From positions 48,657,504 to 48,721,503 of the forward strand of contig NC_134878.1 of the NCBI RefSeq assembly GCF_041734735.1: 64,000 bases of DNA, in the 5' to 3' direction. A program made the translations under genes and the position numbers. Under the pieces are notes generated by a model. It worked only from the letters and a program-made list of their open reading frames with translations, was not told the origin of the DNA and searched no databases. Below are positions 1 to 11,533 of the stretch, in pieces. Numbering within the stretch: the first letter of the stretch is position 1; each line of letters begins with the position of its first letter. The stretch comes from Babylonia areolata. Lineage: Eukaryota; Mollusca; Gastropoda; Neogastropoda; Buccinidae.

Positions 1-135
1 GCGATTTCCGTTAAAATGCTTTTATCTATTTATAGTTCAAACCACGACGGTCTTTTCATTTGCTATTTGCATTGTAAAACTAAGTGTCGCAAAAATGAAT
101 CGGGGTTTTCTTTTTGATTACAACAAATATACGGT

Positions 136-201
<66 letters not shown>

Positions 202-1280
202 TGAAACAGAGGGGGGAGAGAGAGAAAGGGAGAGCCAGACAGACAGACAGACAGAGAGAAGCTAATGGACATGTTCCCTAGCCCCCACCCCCACCCCTAC
301 CCCCGACCTTTCAACCTAGGCCTCTTCCCACCCCGCACACCCCTTCAACCCCCGTTCCTCTTCCTTTCCCCCTTTGCCCTCTTCCCCGTGCCAATCCAAA
401 CCTGGCTAGACAGAAAAGTTTGAAGAAAGATCAAAACACAATCTGCTCCAGTCCGGCTATTGCCAAGTTAATCACGACGTGGAAATAGTCCCTCGCAGTT
501 AGCAGACAGTCTTCTGAACTGAGTCTTCACAGAGCTGCCAGCATCTCCGATGATCTACAACATCTCAGTGGACCGAGTGTCTCGCTCGATCGCCAGCCAA
601 GATGATGTATGGGCTCGCTCGGTTCTAACGCTGGCTTTTTAAATCACCTCTGACATCGGCTGGGTGTAACAAGGCCCTAAGATTGCTGTTGATAACGGTT
701 ATCAAGGATCCCTTGACCATCTTTGATCAGTCATTGATCTGTCCTTGATTTGTCCGCTATTGAGCCGGTGGCGATGATCTGACGGATACGTTTGTTTGTT
801 GGGGAGAGGGGTTAGTGAGGTTGGGGCTGGAGGGCGAGGAAGGGGATTGGTTGTGGGTGTAGGGAGTGTAGAGGGGACGGATGCTGTTTTGGAATCTGGA
901 CATTGTGAAATATCTATTTCTGTCTCTGCCTTTGTCTCTTTTTGTCTGTCTCTGTCTCTGTCTGTCTGTCTGTCTGTCTCCGTCAAATCAAAACGTCACC
1001 CCTCTTTCCGCTCCGTTTCTCGTCTTTTTTTTATGTATGTGGGGATTTTTTGTTGTAGTTTTTTTGTTTTGTTTTTTAAATACATCAAATTCAGTCATTT
1101 CATCAACCAGTCAGTAATTTTATATATATAAAAAAAATAAAAAGAAAGATAGAAGAACAGTTGGCTGGATCGACGGACGAACGGACAGATAGAAAGATGG
1201 AGAGACGAACAAATAAACAACTGAGTGAATGGAAATGAGGCGTGTGAGAGAGGAAAAGGGAAAGACAGACAGACATTCTG
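1..1280. other. Non-coding flank with simple repeats
   Basis: I see no gene here. The stretch holds a pure CT tract (about 136-196), a C-rich segment (280-400), a GTCT/GTCTCT tract (about 905-985) and T-rich sequence. Bases 400-760 are higher-complexity and GC-balanced and could be a regulatory region or an old repeat, but nothing identifies it. The short open frames in this part are reads through the CT and GTCT tracts. Confidence 0.6.
136..196. repeat. (CT)n microsatellite
   Basis: About 60 bases of uninterrupted CT dinucleotides. It encodes only an ER/RE-type artefact on the minus strand. Confidence 0.95.
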
Positions 1281-2515
1281 ATGGACAGACAATCATGCCC
1301 CATTTGGGAGATGAGTAAAGCACAGTTTGATATCAATCATACTGACATTGCAAAAAAAGAAAATCCAGATATCATGGCAACAGAAGTCCAATTACACCTT
1401 CAGAATCGATACCGTGACCACTTACATATTTACACAGACGGCTCACTCCTAGACAATGGCCAAGCAGGTTCAGCTTTCGTTATACCAAAACTGTTAACTG
1501 AACGATCGTACCATATTGGTAAAGATCGGTCAATATTCACAGCTGAACTTATCGCTGTTCTTATGACTTTAAATTATATTCTTGATCTTCCAGTTTGCCT
1601 TCCACAAGTCTTATTTTGTGTTGATTCAAAATCTGTATTATACGCTTTAAACTCATCAAATTGTAAGAACAAGTTCAAAATAATAATAGAAATAAGTCAC
1701 ATTGTACATCTTATGAATTTGAGAGGAACACGTATATAACTTTTTGTTGGGTTCCTTCTCACCTTGGTCTCCTATATAATGAATGGGCTGACAGGGCTGC
1801 AAGAAAAGGTGCAAAACACCATCAGGGAACCACATACCTTTATGTACCTTTGTCGTACAAGAGGGGTACCGCTTACTAGAAAAAGCATCATGGAGCAAAG
1901 TCAGGGAAGTATACCAGCAAAATGGCAAAGTTTTAAATAAAAGTATAAATAATATTCAACAACCGGAATCTATCAATCAATCAAATACATTCAGTAATTT
2001 ATTCAGATTAAGGCAAATTCAGGCATTATCAAACAGGATAAAGCTGAATGCTTTTATAGCAAAGTTCAGCAGAGATGTTAAATGCATATGTGGAGAATCT
2101 ATTTCTAGAAAACACATACTCTTTGAATGTCAGACAATTTCAAGATGCTATCTGCTATTACAGAAGGTTTGCTGCATAGTCCAACTGGACATTTGTTATA
2201 GTTGTTACAGTTGTTTGATGTTAGCGTTACAGTTGTTTGATGTTAGCGTTTCCTTCTATATTGTGCCTATGTCTCCCGTTTTAATGCTTTAATTTTTCCA
2301 ATGCTCTGTATCTTTCCCCACCATGCACACACACACACATGCGCGCACACACATACACACACACACCATTTTTCGCCCTCTGCCCAATACCGTTCCCTCC
2401 ACCACGCCCCGACCCCCCCCCCCCCCCCCCCTTTTTTTTTCTTCTTTTTTTTCTGTCTAATAATTATCACTTAAAGTGGAAGACGTTAAACTGAAGACTT
2501 CTACTACTACTACTA
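1281..2515 (+). mobile_element. LINE 3' fragment with RNase H domain
   Basis: Bases 1281-1739 read as an open frame with a type I RNase H domain: YTDGS (first catalytic Asp), TAELIAV (Glu) and VDSKS (Asp). A shifted frame just downstream gives the last RNase H block (WVPSHLG...ADRAA) and then a C-x-C...H...C knuckle (CICGESISRKHILFEC) near 2085-2130. RNase H followed by a CCHC-like knuckle is the usual C-terminal layout of I/R1-type non-LTR retrotransposons. The reverse transcriptase part is absent, so this is a 5'-truncated, frameshifted copy. The 3' end probably lies at the short (TAC)n tract near 2500-2517, a typical tail for molluscan LINEs. The exact clade is not resolved. Confidence 0.8.
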
Positions 2516-2550
<35 letters not shown>

Positions 2551-2565
2551 GCGCGCGCGCGCAAG
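2325..2565. repeat. Cluster of simple repeats
   Basis: CA-rich tract (2325-2370), C-run and T-run (about 2405-2452), and an AC tract running into alternating CG (2517-2565). They lie in and beside the LINE 3' end. Confidence 0.85.
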
Positions 2566-2732
2566 CGCCCGCGCTGAGTTACTCAGACGCGCGCGTGCAA
2601 ATAAGAGAAATGCGTATCCTACCTTACATGAACACTATGCTGGCATTGGGTTTGTACTTCATAGTTTTAATTGAATGCCCAATACTGGCATTTTCTCATC
2701 CAAAATAATTGTATTGTACTGTAACAAAAGAT

Positions 2733-3000
2733 TTATCTGTGGGAAAATCGGGCTGCTCTTCCCAGGGAAAGCGCGTCACCACAGTTCAGGGCAATCCTTT
2801 TTCTTCTGTCTGAAAGTATGTTTGCTTTACTATCAAAGCGGAGTTTTCTTCAGAATTTTGCCAGGGACAACCCTTGTCTTGACGCGGATTGTTTTACTGT
2901 CACCGTGCTAATTGTGTGCTGCACACAGGACCGCGGTTTATCGTCTCATCCGAAAGACTTGCACCCATACCACCATTGAAGGTGAACTGAGTTAAGGAGG
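2733..3000 (-). mobile_element. tRNA-SINE family 1, diverged copy
   Basis: This matches, in reverse orientation, the central core shared by many SINE copies in this window: the block ending in a 'CCATGGGTTCTTTT'-like sequence, the 'GTGCTGCACAC...GACC' block and 'TTTATCGTCTCATCCGAA'. It is older than the neighbouring copy at 3057-3447, because many core positions have changed. A G-run follows at 3014-3028. Confidence 0.7.
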
Positions 3001-3056
3001 GAAGGGAAGAAGGGGGGGGGGGGGGGGGAGGAGGGAGTAAAAAAAAAAAATCCTGG

Positions 3057-3447
3057 TCCGGTTTCAGTTTCACTTTCTCAAGGAGGCGTCACTGCGTTCG
3101 GACAAATCCATACACGCTACACCACATCTGTTGAGCAGATGCCTGACCAGCAGCATAACCCAACGCGCTTAGTCAGGCCTTGAGTGCATGCTTACATATT
3201 TGTGTACCTATGAAAGTGGATTTCATTTTACGTAATTTCGCCAGAGGACAACACTCTCGTTGCCATGGGTTCTTTTTCAGTGCGCCAAGTGCGTGCTGCA
3301 CACGGGACCTCGGTTTATCGTCTTATCCGAAAGACTAGACGCTCAGTTTGATTTTCCAGTCAAACTTAGGAGAAAGGGCGAGAGCGGGATTCGAACCCAC
3401 ACCCTCACGGACTCTCTGTATTGGCAGCTGAGCGTCTTAACCATTCT
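3057..3447 (-). mobile_element. tRNA-SINE family 1, full-length young copy
   Basis: Read on the minus strand it has a tRNA-like head with an A box (TGGCAGAATGGTTAAGACGC, about 3425-3444) and a B box (GGTTCGAATCC, about 3390). A conserved core with 'AACCCATGGCAACGAGAG' follows, then a 3' tail of GAAACTGAAAC type at about 3060-3080. The body is almost base-for-base the copy at 57210-57578, with only a handful of differences over about 370 bases. That level of identity implies recent activity of the family. It resembles the V-SINE-type families reported from molluscs, but I cannot confirm the family name. Confidence 0.85.
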
Positions 3448-4047
3448 GCCACCTTCATCCCGGTCCACATACGGTACTCGAACCCATGGACACTCGCTAT
3501 CTAGACGGGTGCATTACGACTGGGCCAACCGGCTCCAGTTCAGTAATCAGTTATGTGAATCATCAGACAAGGAGGCGTCGGTTTACGATTTTTCCACAGA
3601 TACAGACACACTATGTTTTTAAAATCATGACTTACTAAAGGTTCGTTGGTTGGTTGGTTGGTTGGTTCGTTTGGTGGTGGAGGTGATTTGGGGGAGCCGG
3701 GGTGGGGGGGTGAAGGAAAGCTCAAATTTGAATGAGTTATATTCTCGTTAGCAAATTCGTCAATCTTACTGAACCATTCAAGTTGTTGTTATTCGGTACC
3801 GTGGTGCAGAAGTGTTTTCCGATGTCATCATAAGGGGTCTATCCTCCATTTCCGATGAGAGTCAGTCACGAATTTTCAAACGCGCACGTGTGCGCACGTG
3901 TGTGTGTGTGTGTGTGTTTAAACGCACGCACGCGCATGTGTATGAATGTGCGTAGCCTACGTGCGAGTGAGACCTAGTGTGTCTGAGTGTCTATGTAGGC
4001 CTGTGTTTATGTATGCCGTTTCATTCTTTCTTTCTGTTCTTTTTTAT

Positions 4048-4089
<42 letters not shown>

Positions 4090-4190
4090 AGTCTCTCTCT
4101 GTCTTTCTCTTTCTTTTTTTCTTTCTGTGATATTTGTCAGACATAATCACATCAGGATTTTCCGGCATAATTTTGAATCACTGACTGTCA

Positions 4191-4228
<38 letters not shown>

Positions 4229-4686
4229 TGATCCTCGGGGACGTTTTTGTCTTCTTTTCCCAAGCTGAGGTCTTTTCCAGCCAGTGACACTACCACGTGT
4301 GTTACCTCAGGGGATATCCTGGTCTGGGATCACCACAGACACATCACTATCTCTCACCAGCCCCCAGGGTTTAAATCACAGTGTAGCCTATAGCTTCGCT
4401 AAGTCCATGTAAGTCAAGAATGTTCACTGATGGCCAAGTGTAGATTATTGTACCTTTCCCGGGCGTGACTGTCCAAGGAGATCCGTTTTAGTGTTGTTGT
4501 TGTGTTGCAATTACTCTGTTATGGCCTAATTCTGCTGTTTATTGTTGTTGCCATCGTTGCTGTCATGTTGTGATGCTACTATGGTTAACAACAACAACAA
4601 CAAAAAGAAGCTTTGTTTTCATCAACAGCCCATGACCGTGACAGGTGGTAAGAATCAGTCGATGTAGACCCACTGTGTGAATTATA

Positions 4687-4729
<43 letters not shown>

Positions 4730-4934
4730 ACATGCAGGGATCTGCGGTTTTATTTTTGTTTGTTCTTTTTTCTTTTTTTCTTTCTTTTTTTTTAGGACAC
4801 TTGTGGTGAAGCTCGTGGATCACACCTCGCTCTTTGACACCTTGAAACTGACTGAACAGACTCTGGTGGTTATCACTGTAAACCGCTATGAAGAAGAAAA
4901 AAGGAGAGAAAAAAAAATGGGGGAGGGTTGGGGG
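3448..4934. other. Non-coding, microsatellite-rich
   Basis: No gene seen. It contains a GGTT tract (about 3640-3670), GT (3897-3917), CT (4052-4087), AC (4193-4224), and GT (about 4688-4728) followed by T-rich DNA. All open frames here run through these tracts. Confidence 0.6.
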
Positions 4935-6531
4935 GCTGATTTCAGTATAGTTTTTATTCACATATTTTTAAAATTATTTTTGCTATCGTTTGTTGCAAAT
5001 AGACTAGCATCTGCGTTAGACTAGCACTTCCAAAAGAGTGGAAAAGCGCTGAAGTAACAACAATTTTCAAAATGGGTACAACTTGAACTCAGGTGCTAGT
5101 AATTATAGGCCAGTAAGCTTAACCTGTATTGTATGTAAGGTGCCGGAGTCTGTTATAAGAGACGCCATAGTAGAACATTTTACTGATAATAATTCATATG
5201 CAGAATGTCAGCATGGTTTCAGAAAAAGACGTTCATGTATAACTCAGCTACTTGAAGTTATGGAAGACCTTACCAGCTTAATGGATGATAATCAGCCAGT
5301 TGATATTGTTTATCTTGATTTCAAGAAGGCGTTCGATTCTATCCCGCATAAACGACTATTGATAAAACTCCAGTCTTATGGTATCTAGATATTGTATTTC
5401 AGTGGATAAGCAACTTTTAGTTACAGGGTCGTTCACAAAGAGTACGTGTGGGTGAATATTTATCAAATAAAGTTGATGTTCTCAGTGGCATCCCACAAGG
5501 CAGTATTCTAGGTCCCATCCTATTTACAATACTTATTAATGATCTGCCAGATAAAATCCAAAGCATATTTAAAGTATTTGCTGATGACACAAAAATCTAC
5601 ATCAAAGCAGCTGATAATAATGTCATTCAAAAAGATCTAAAGATGTTGCAAGAATGGTCAGATACATGGAACCTCTGTTTTAACGTATCAAAATGTAAGA
5701 TTATGCACACTGGCAAACAAAACCCTGGTTATGACTACACTATGAATATTGGTAATCATGTTCAAATTATACATGCGTGTAAAGAGGAAAAAGATCTTGG
5801 AGTGGCGTTTGATGACAAACTTTCCTTTGGGCCTCACATTCAGAGAATCATAAATGAAGCTAACCAAATAATTGGAATTATAAAGAGAGTTTTTACTTTT
5901 GAAGATAAGGTTACCCTTTAGTGAAATTATGTAGGGCTTTTGTTAGACCTCGTTTGGAATATGGGAATGGTGTGTGGTATCCTACATGGAAATATCAAAC
6001 TGCATTGAAAATGTTCAAAGGATATCTACTGAAATGTTGAAGGAATGCCAGAATATGATATATGGAGAAAGATTAAAGTATTTAAATTCGCATTCTCTGA
6101 ATAGACGAAGGGTTACTGAGGGGAGATTTGATACAGACTTACAAAACCATTATTAGCAACGTCGAGGACGTTGATACTAACAATTTTTGCAGTAACTCTT
6201 CGCCAATCAAGCATAACAAGAAATTCTGAAGGAAAAATATTTGTTCAACCAATTTATACTAACAAAAGAAAATATAACTTTTCTATTCGTGTTCACGGTT
6301 AACCTGTGGAACTCACTACCACCTTCAGTTAAACTTTGCGAAAGATACTCAGCTACAGTTTAAGAACTTTCTGGACTGCGATCCAAAATTCGGCACGGTA
6401 ACACGTTTTATAAATTTGACGAATAATTGCTTTGATATATCTAAAATGAAGCATGCAATGCAAACGGAAAAGATAAATACAAAGAGGGGACGTTTATAGG
6501 CCGCGAGGCCAAAAGGCAAAAATGCCAGTCC

Positions 6532-6572
<41 letters not shown>

Positions 6573-6575
6573 GCT
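4935..6575 (+). mobile_element. LINE reverse-transcriptase fragment (CR1/Jockey-like)
   Basis: Open pieces at 5083-5388 and 5448-5921 encode a non-LTR reverse transcriptase. The motifs in order are NYRPVSLT, the QHGFRKRRSC block, VYLDFKKAFDSIPH (catalytic Asp), GIPQGSILGPILFTILINDL and FADDTKIY (the catalytic DD pair). The C-terminal block around 'LEYGNGVW' lies near 5945-5975. The copy is 5'-truncated and broken by several frameshifts and stops, for example between 5388 and 5448. No endonuclease or RNase H is present. The 3' end reads 'GGCCGCGAGGCCAAAAGGC' and then (TAC)n at 6534-6572, a microsatellite tail typical of CR1/L2-like elements. An older relative lies at about 17390-18060. Confidence 0.88.
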
Positions 6576-7131
6576 GCTGCGCACATGCTCAAAGCAAACA
6601 TTGCAAATGATTATTCTAAAATGACATACTCAAAGGAAGAATGGCAAATGAGCTTTGAACTGATCATTGTAAAGTAACAAATCCTTTCTGAGGTTTACGG
6701 GTCTTCATCACGGTTCAAGTCAGCTAATGTTATGAACCCTGAGTGCTTTAAAAACAAACTGACAACACAAGTCCTAAGTAGATGCTTTTAAGTCCACACA
6801 CAGACAATCACAGTAATTTTCGTAACACAATAAAATTCTTTAAAAATCACTATATTAGCTCATTCTTAGTCTGATACGAATCGTTTGAAAATGAGATTTT
6901 TCGTGAAAAAACGGTAACGTGTGTGCCCATCATCGATTTACCATTTTTCATGCACCCTTTTTCCCATTCCCATCTCCATCAGTTAATTTTGTAGCCTTTA
7001 AAAATTTTTATTTGTTTTATTTTATTCTGTTAACTCTTGAAGTTTTTGTGTCTGGCAGCTGGATTCAAGCATGGGAGTGGGCACTCTGAGGGAGATAAAT
7101 CTGTCATCCCTACACATTGCGTTCTCCTTCA
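6576..7131 (+). promoter_or_regulatory. Presumed GPKOW promoter and 5' UTR region
   Basis: AT-rich, otherwise featureless DNA between the LINE tail and the GPKOW start. A pyrimidine-rich stretch ending in CAG near 7059 could be a splice acceptor for a 5' UTR intron, but nothing proves it. I see no convincing TATA box. Confidence 0.3.
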
Positions 7132-7158
7132 ATGAAAACAGATTTAAGCACTTCCTGA
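7132..7158 (+). promoter_or_regulatory. Short uORF ahead of GPKOW
   Basis: An ATG at 7132 opens an 8-codon frame that ends at TGA 7156-7158, six bases before the GPKOW ATG and in the same frame. It supplies the in-frame stop that fixes the GPKOW start at 7165. If the transcript begins upstream, it could also reduce initiation at the main start. That regulatory role is inference. Confidence 0.45.
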
Positions 7159-7164
7159 AGCATC

Positions 7165-8652
7165 ATGGCGGACAACAAACCTGCGGTTTCGTTCGGCTTC
7201 ACTAAGAAAGTTGAAACGAAAAAGTTGACAGCATCTGCCGTCGGTGAAGACATAGGCGATGGTAAAACAGAGACTGACTTTGTTCTCTCTTTAGAAGAAA
7301 ATGAAGTGAAAAGTACAGTGGCAAAGCGAAAAGAGAATGAGCCGTACGTGATACCGCTGATTAAGAAAAACCGCTGGAGAGGGGAGGCAGAGAAACGTTT
7401 CTCCGACGTGAAGGATTTGGATCCGAATGACATAGACCAGCAGGCTGCCAGAGAAGTTTTAGAAGAATCTGCAAAGTACCAGGAGTCATGGGAAGGCCGT
7501 GATAAGCCAGATCCAAACTTGGCCATTCCTTTGTTGATGCAGAACAAAGTTCCAGAGGGGTTTGAAACGGATGACAAACTTGACGTTGCCTTGCGACCTG
7601 ATGTTCCTGACGACGCTGACTACGAACAGATCCCTATCGAGCAGTTTGGGTTTGCTATGTTGAGGGGCATGGGGTGGAAGGAAGGACAGGGAATAGGTAA
7701 GAATGGGAAAGTGATAGTTCCTGTGGAAGCCCATCTGCGTCCGAAAGGGCTTGGGCTTGGTGCGGACAGAAGTCAAGCATCAAACAGCAAAGATAATAAG
7801 AAAGATGCAAAGGTAGATGAGGATGGGGAAAACATGGAATTGAAGAAGGGATCATATTGTGTTATTGTCAGTGGAAAACACCAAGATTTGTATGGTGTGG
7901 TTGAAGGTATTGATGAGGACAATGCAAGACTTGTGATAAAATTGGCTTTGAGTGGTCAGGTTGTTACTCTGACTCAGTATGCTGTCAAGGTAGTGAGAAA
8001 AAAGGAGTATTCTAAATATTCTAAATATCTGAATAAAGGTAAGGCAGACAGTTACAAAGACAAAGAACTGAAACAGAATGGACATGACAAGCAGAGTGAC
8101 TCTGATCACATAGACAGAAGAAGAGATGAAGGCAGATCACACAAAGATGAGAAACACAAGAACAAGGAGGAAGAGAGTGGTAGAAAGAGGAAGCATGAGT
8201 CAAGAGATGGCTATCATTCAAAACAGTACAAGTCTGATTCTGAGTCTTCTAAATCAAGCCACTCGGGAGGCAGTTCTGCTTCATGGCTGAAACCTCATCT
8301 GAGAGTAAGGATTGTGGACAAAAACTTCAAGAGGGGTAAATACTACAAGGAGAAAGTTGTGGTGTTAGATTTAATCAGTAGAGACAATGCAATTTGTAAG
8401 ACAGACGATGGGAAAGTTCTTGAAGGTCTGTCACATTCACAGCTGGAGACCGTGATTCCCAGGAGTGAAACCGCCCATGTCATGCTTTGCTCTGGAGACT
8501 ACAAAAGTCAGCTGGGTAAAATCATGAAAAAGGACAAAGATTCATGCAGAGCACTTGTTCAACTTTTAGCTGATCGGGATGTTCTTGTCAAAGTGGAGTT
8601 TGATGACATTTGTGAATATGTAGGAAGTATAGATGATGAATTTGACTATTGA
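7165..8652 (+). CDS. GPKOW: GPKOW, G-patch domain and KOW motifs protein
   Basis: The 495-residue protein is intact in a single open frame. In animals GPKOW is a nuclear RNA-binding spliceosome factor that works with the helicase DHX16, the counterpart of yeast Spp2 with Prp2. The N-terminus carries the family's SFGF motif (about residues 9-12). A G-patch lies at about 158-204 (FGFAMLRGMGWKEGQGIGKN, then LRPKGLGLG). The first KOW motif is at about 226-270 (GSYCVIVSGKHQDLYGVVEG). A charged Lys/Asp/Ser/His-rich linker spans about 280-360, and the second KOW region is at about 365-485 (LRVRIVDKNFKRGKYYKEK). Length and domain order match the animal family. The start is set by an in-frame TGA at 7156 and an A at -3, G at +4 context. 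No intron interrupts the frame, although both neighbouring genes are split into many small exons. The gene could be intronless or an old retrocopy; there is no clear A-tail after the stop. Confidence 0.95.
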   Translation: MADNKPAVSFGFTKKVETKKLTASAVGEDIGDGKTETDFVLSLEENEVKSTVAKRKENEPYVIPLIKKNRWRGEAEKRFSDVKDLDPNDIDQQAAREVLEESAKYQESWEGRDKPDPNLAIPLLMQNKVPEGFETDDKLDVALRPDVPDDADYEQIPIEQFGFAMLRGMGWKEGQGIGKNGKVIVPVEAHLRPKGLGLGADRSQASNSKDNKKDAKVDEDGENMELKKGSYCVIVSGKHQDLYGVVEGIDEDNARLVIKLALSGQVVTLTQYAVKVVRKKEYSKYSKYLNKGKADSYKDKELKQNGHDKQSDSDHIDRRRDEGRSHKDEKHKNKEEESGRKRKHESRDGYHSKQYKSDSESSKSSHSGGSSASWLKPHLRVRIVDKNFKRGKYYKEKVVVLDLISRDNAICKTDDGKVLEGLSHSQLETVIPRSETAHVMLCSGDYKSQLGKIMKKDKDSCRALVQLLADRDVLVKVEFDDICEYVGSIDDEFDY

Positions 8653-9951
8653 TTTTGACTATGAACTCAGATGTAGACATGATTTGGTAGGTTTGTGTTT
8701 TTACTGGTTCTGTTCATACTAAACTCCAAAACTTATGCTGTGTTCTGGTTTGTGTGTGTGTGTGTAACATGTTAATGTACTTGTCTGCTTGTCTGCATAC
8801 ACTGGTAGCAAGTGTAAAATGCTATAATTTACATTTTCATTGATTAATTTTCTTATTTTTTTCCTTTCTTTTTTCTGTTTTCAGTTAAGTTTAAAATTAA
8901 ATGTGTTCATAATGTATATGCGTGAGTACATGAAATGTAAGAATATTCTAATGTGTGAGCCAGTTATAAAATGATGAACATTACAGCCCAAATAACTCGA
9001 CTGTCCCAGATTATGTCATTGTGTTACTTCTCAGTTTTTGTCTGAACTGGCAACATGTTGATGATGTAGCTAACCAGTTCTTGTACATTTTGTGAACATT
9101 TGATTATGATGATGAAGTGTGTGTGTGTGTGTGTGCGCGCGCGCGCATGTGTCTGTGTGTGCGTGTGTGTACTATGTGTGTGTGTGTCTGTGTGTGTGTG
9201 TATTATGGAAAGTTCTTTAGATTTCTTGTTATTCTTTGTAAGTTAATGACAAATGTCATTGTACTTGAATTTTATCCAGTTTGAAAAAATCATGTATACT
9301 TTCATCATTCTCCCCCCTGCAGCCCCTCCTCTCTGAACCCCTTCCACAGGGGGAGTTCCAGTTCCAGTGGAACTTTCTGCCCTTCCTACAATAGTACATA
9401 GTACATGAGTGAATGAAACAATGTGACTGTGAGTCAGCGATTTTCATGATGTATGCATAATGTATACATTCACATAATATTGTATAATTCACAAATGTTT
9501 TCCCAGTGTCCATAACAATGGCAAGAGCACCAGGAACTTGATTTTTTTAAAAGCTAGATGCAATAACTGAATAACTTCAATAAGTGCATAACTTAGTTCT
9601 TGGAATGGACATATCATATCCCTGATCTACCTCCCCCCACTTATTGATTTTTTAAAGTAATTGTTTTGTAGTTTAGCTGCAGCCATGTCATATGTATATC
9701 ACTATATGATACAGTATGCATTGTCCGTTTGAACAGATTTTAAAGTACTGTAAAACAGTGTGAAAAAGGTGTGTACAACTTGAATTTCTGTATACCTTTC
9801 TGTTACACATTTTGATGCAACAAATGTGTATGTGCAGTGCATGCATTTGTGATTTCTCAGCGTGTGGTGTCTCTCATATTTGACAGCAGCATTGGGGCAA
9901 CACATGATAATCACTTCAAACACACATACACATTTGCACACCCACCCACCT

Positions 9952-10006
<55 letters not shown>

Positions 10007-11301
10007 GGGGAAAAGTGCATGTGGGGGGGGTAAGAAGTGAGTGTTTGAATGAATGTAAAATGAGATAAATCCATTGTTATAATAGGTTGTAACACTAACA
10101 CAGTAACAGGTTGAAAATTTACAAATTTTATTCACATAAAATTTGCATTCTTCAAATTAGCACTGTTCTATGGACAGTGTCTGTTGATATTCAAACATTG
10201 TGGAGTCAAGATAAGGGAGAGGAAACCAAATTCATTCATACAGTAAACATACAAATTAAAGCATGTTTAACTTATCTTACCTCCATTTTGTTTGTCAATG
10301 CCTGGACTTCATATATTATGTATTTTTCTCTAGATTTTTTTTTTAAATGCCAATTTTATGAATGCTTTTTGTGTACATGTAACTTGTGAAGTTTGTTGTT
10401 ACACTTGGCACTAAACTGCAACGAATGGAATGCTGCCAAGGTCACCGGATATTTTAAAAATATATATATTCTGTTGTCAACACTGATGCAGATTGTCATT
10501 TGGTTACATTTACTGAGATGTTCACTACCATAGTACCAATATGAAGGCTTTTTTTCTCTTTCTTTCATTTTTTAAATTTTTTTTTATTATTATTATTTTT
10601 ATTATTATCTTTTTTTTCTTTTTCTTTTTACAGTTTTTGTAATTGCTGGGGTTTTTTTTGTTTGTTTTTGCTTTTTTTGTTTGTTTTTTGATAGTGCTGG
10701 TACTGTGGTAGAACTAGAAGTGGTTCTGCTTGTGGTACAAGGAGAAAGTGAGAGTGTTTTCCCAGTCTACATTACACCTTCTCTGTACCTCATTGATACC
10801 CAATATCCAAGACGTACCAATACTTACCCCTCCTTTTGTCTGTCTTTAAAAAAAAAATTTTTTATTACATATTTAAAAAAGACAATAATAATAATGTCTA
10901 ATATTGGGCCTTTTTGAACAGCTGGTCTGTAAGCATTGTCAACATATAACTCAGTAACTGCAGATGAATTTATTATAAACAAGTATGAGTATTTTATTTT
11001 ATGGAGAATTATTCTCCCCCGTGCCCAAGGGAATAGTGAAAAATTTCTTTCTGTTATGAACAGTATCACTGCCTTCTGGAAAATCAAACTTCCAAATTAA
11101 TTTTTTCTATCACTTTCCATTTTGGTCTTTGTTTTCAGCCTCTTTTTAATTTTAATTTTTATATAAACTGGAGATGATAGAAATTCAGTGGTTCCGTGGC
11201 TACAACTTAAAAGTCTAACAATACCTGTTGCCTGTCATTTAGGTAGTTTATTGATGTAGTTGATTCCCCTTGTGGTGATGCTGGGGGTATTTCATTATAA
11301 T
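8653..11301 (+). other. GPKOW 3' UTR and AT-rich intergenic DNA
   Basis: No further gene seen. The first candidate poly(A) signal is an ATTAAA variant at 8896-8901. GT-rich tracts lie at about 8752-8766 and 9117-9202, and a long AC tract at about 9955-10002. The rest is T-rich low-complexity DNA. Open frames here contain no recognisable domain. Confidence 0.5.
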
Positions 11302-11533
11302 TGTGTAAACTGGTCAGTTAATGTTTACTAATTCACTGGTCTATAGTGTGGCTACTCAGCTATTGTTATAACCTATACTCTGTACTGTATCTTAGTGTTA
11401 TACAACTCCCATCATTTCCTTACATCTTTACTTCCTGATCTTAAATGATTGATTCAAAACTGGCTATATTTTATTGTTCCAAGAATTAATCCTGTCAAAA
11501 ACTACCCCAGGCTGTTAAGAAAAAGGAGTAAAA
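11302..11533 (+). repeat. Direct repeat, copy 1 of an about 230-bp pair
   Basis: This segment and 13914-14134 align along their whole length with scattered substitutions and small indels. Both begin TGTGTAAACTGGTCAGTTAA and end at an AAAAAGGAGT block. They have the same orientation and lie about 2.4 kb apart. No coding content is recognised. Confidence 0.9.

Noticed and set aside
700-760. Cluster of TTGATC-like TCF/LEF sites
   Set aside because: Several CTTTGATC/CCTTGATT strings occur close together, but there is no gene start nearby and AT-rich chance matches are likely.
1281-1739. Cellular RNase H gene
   Set aside because: The RNase H motifs are followed by a retrotransposon CCHC knuckle in another frame and a TAC tail; it is a LINE fragment.
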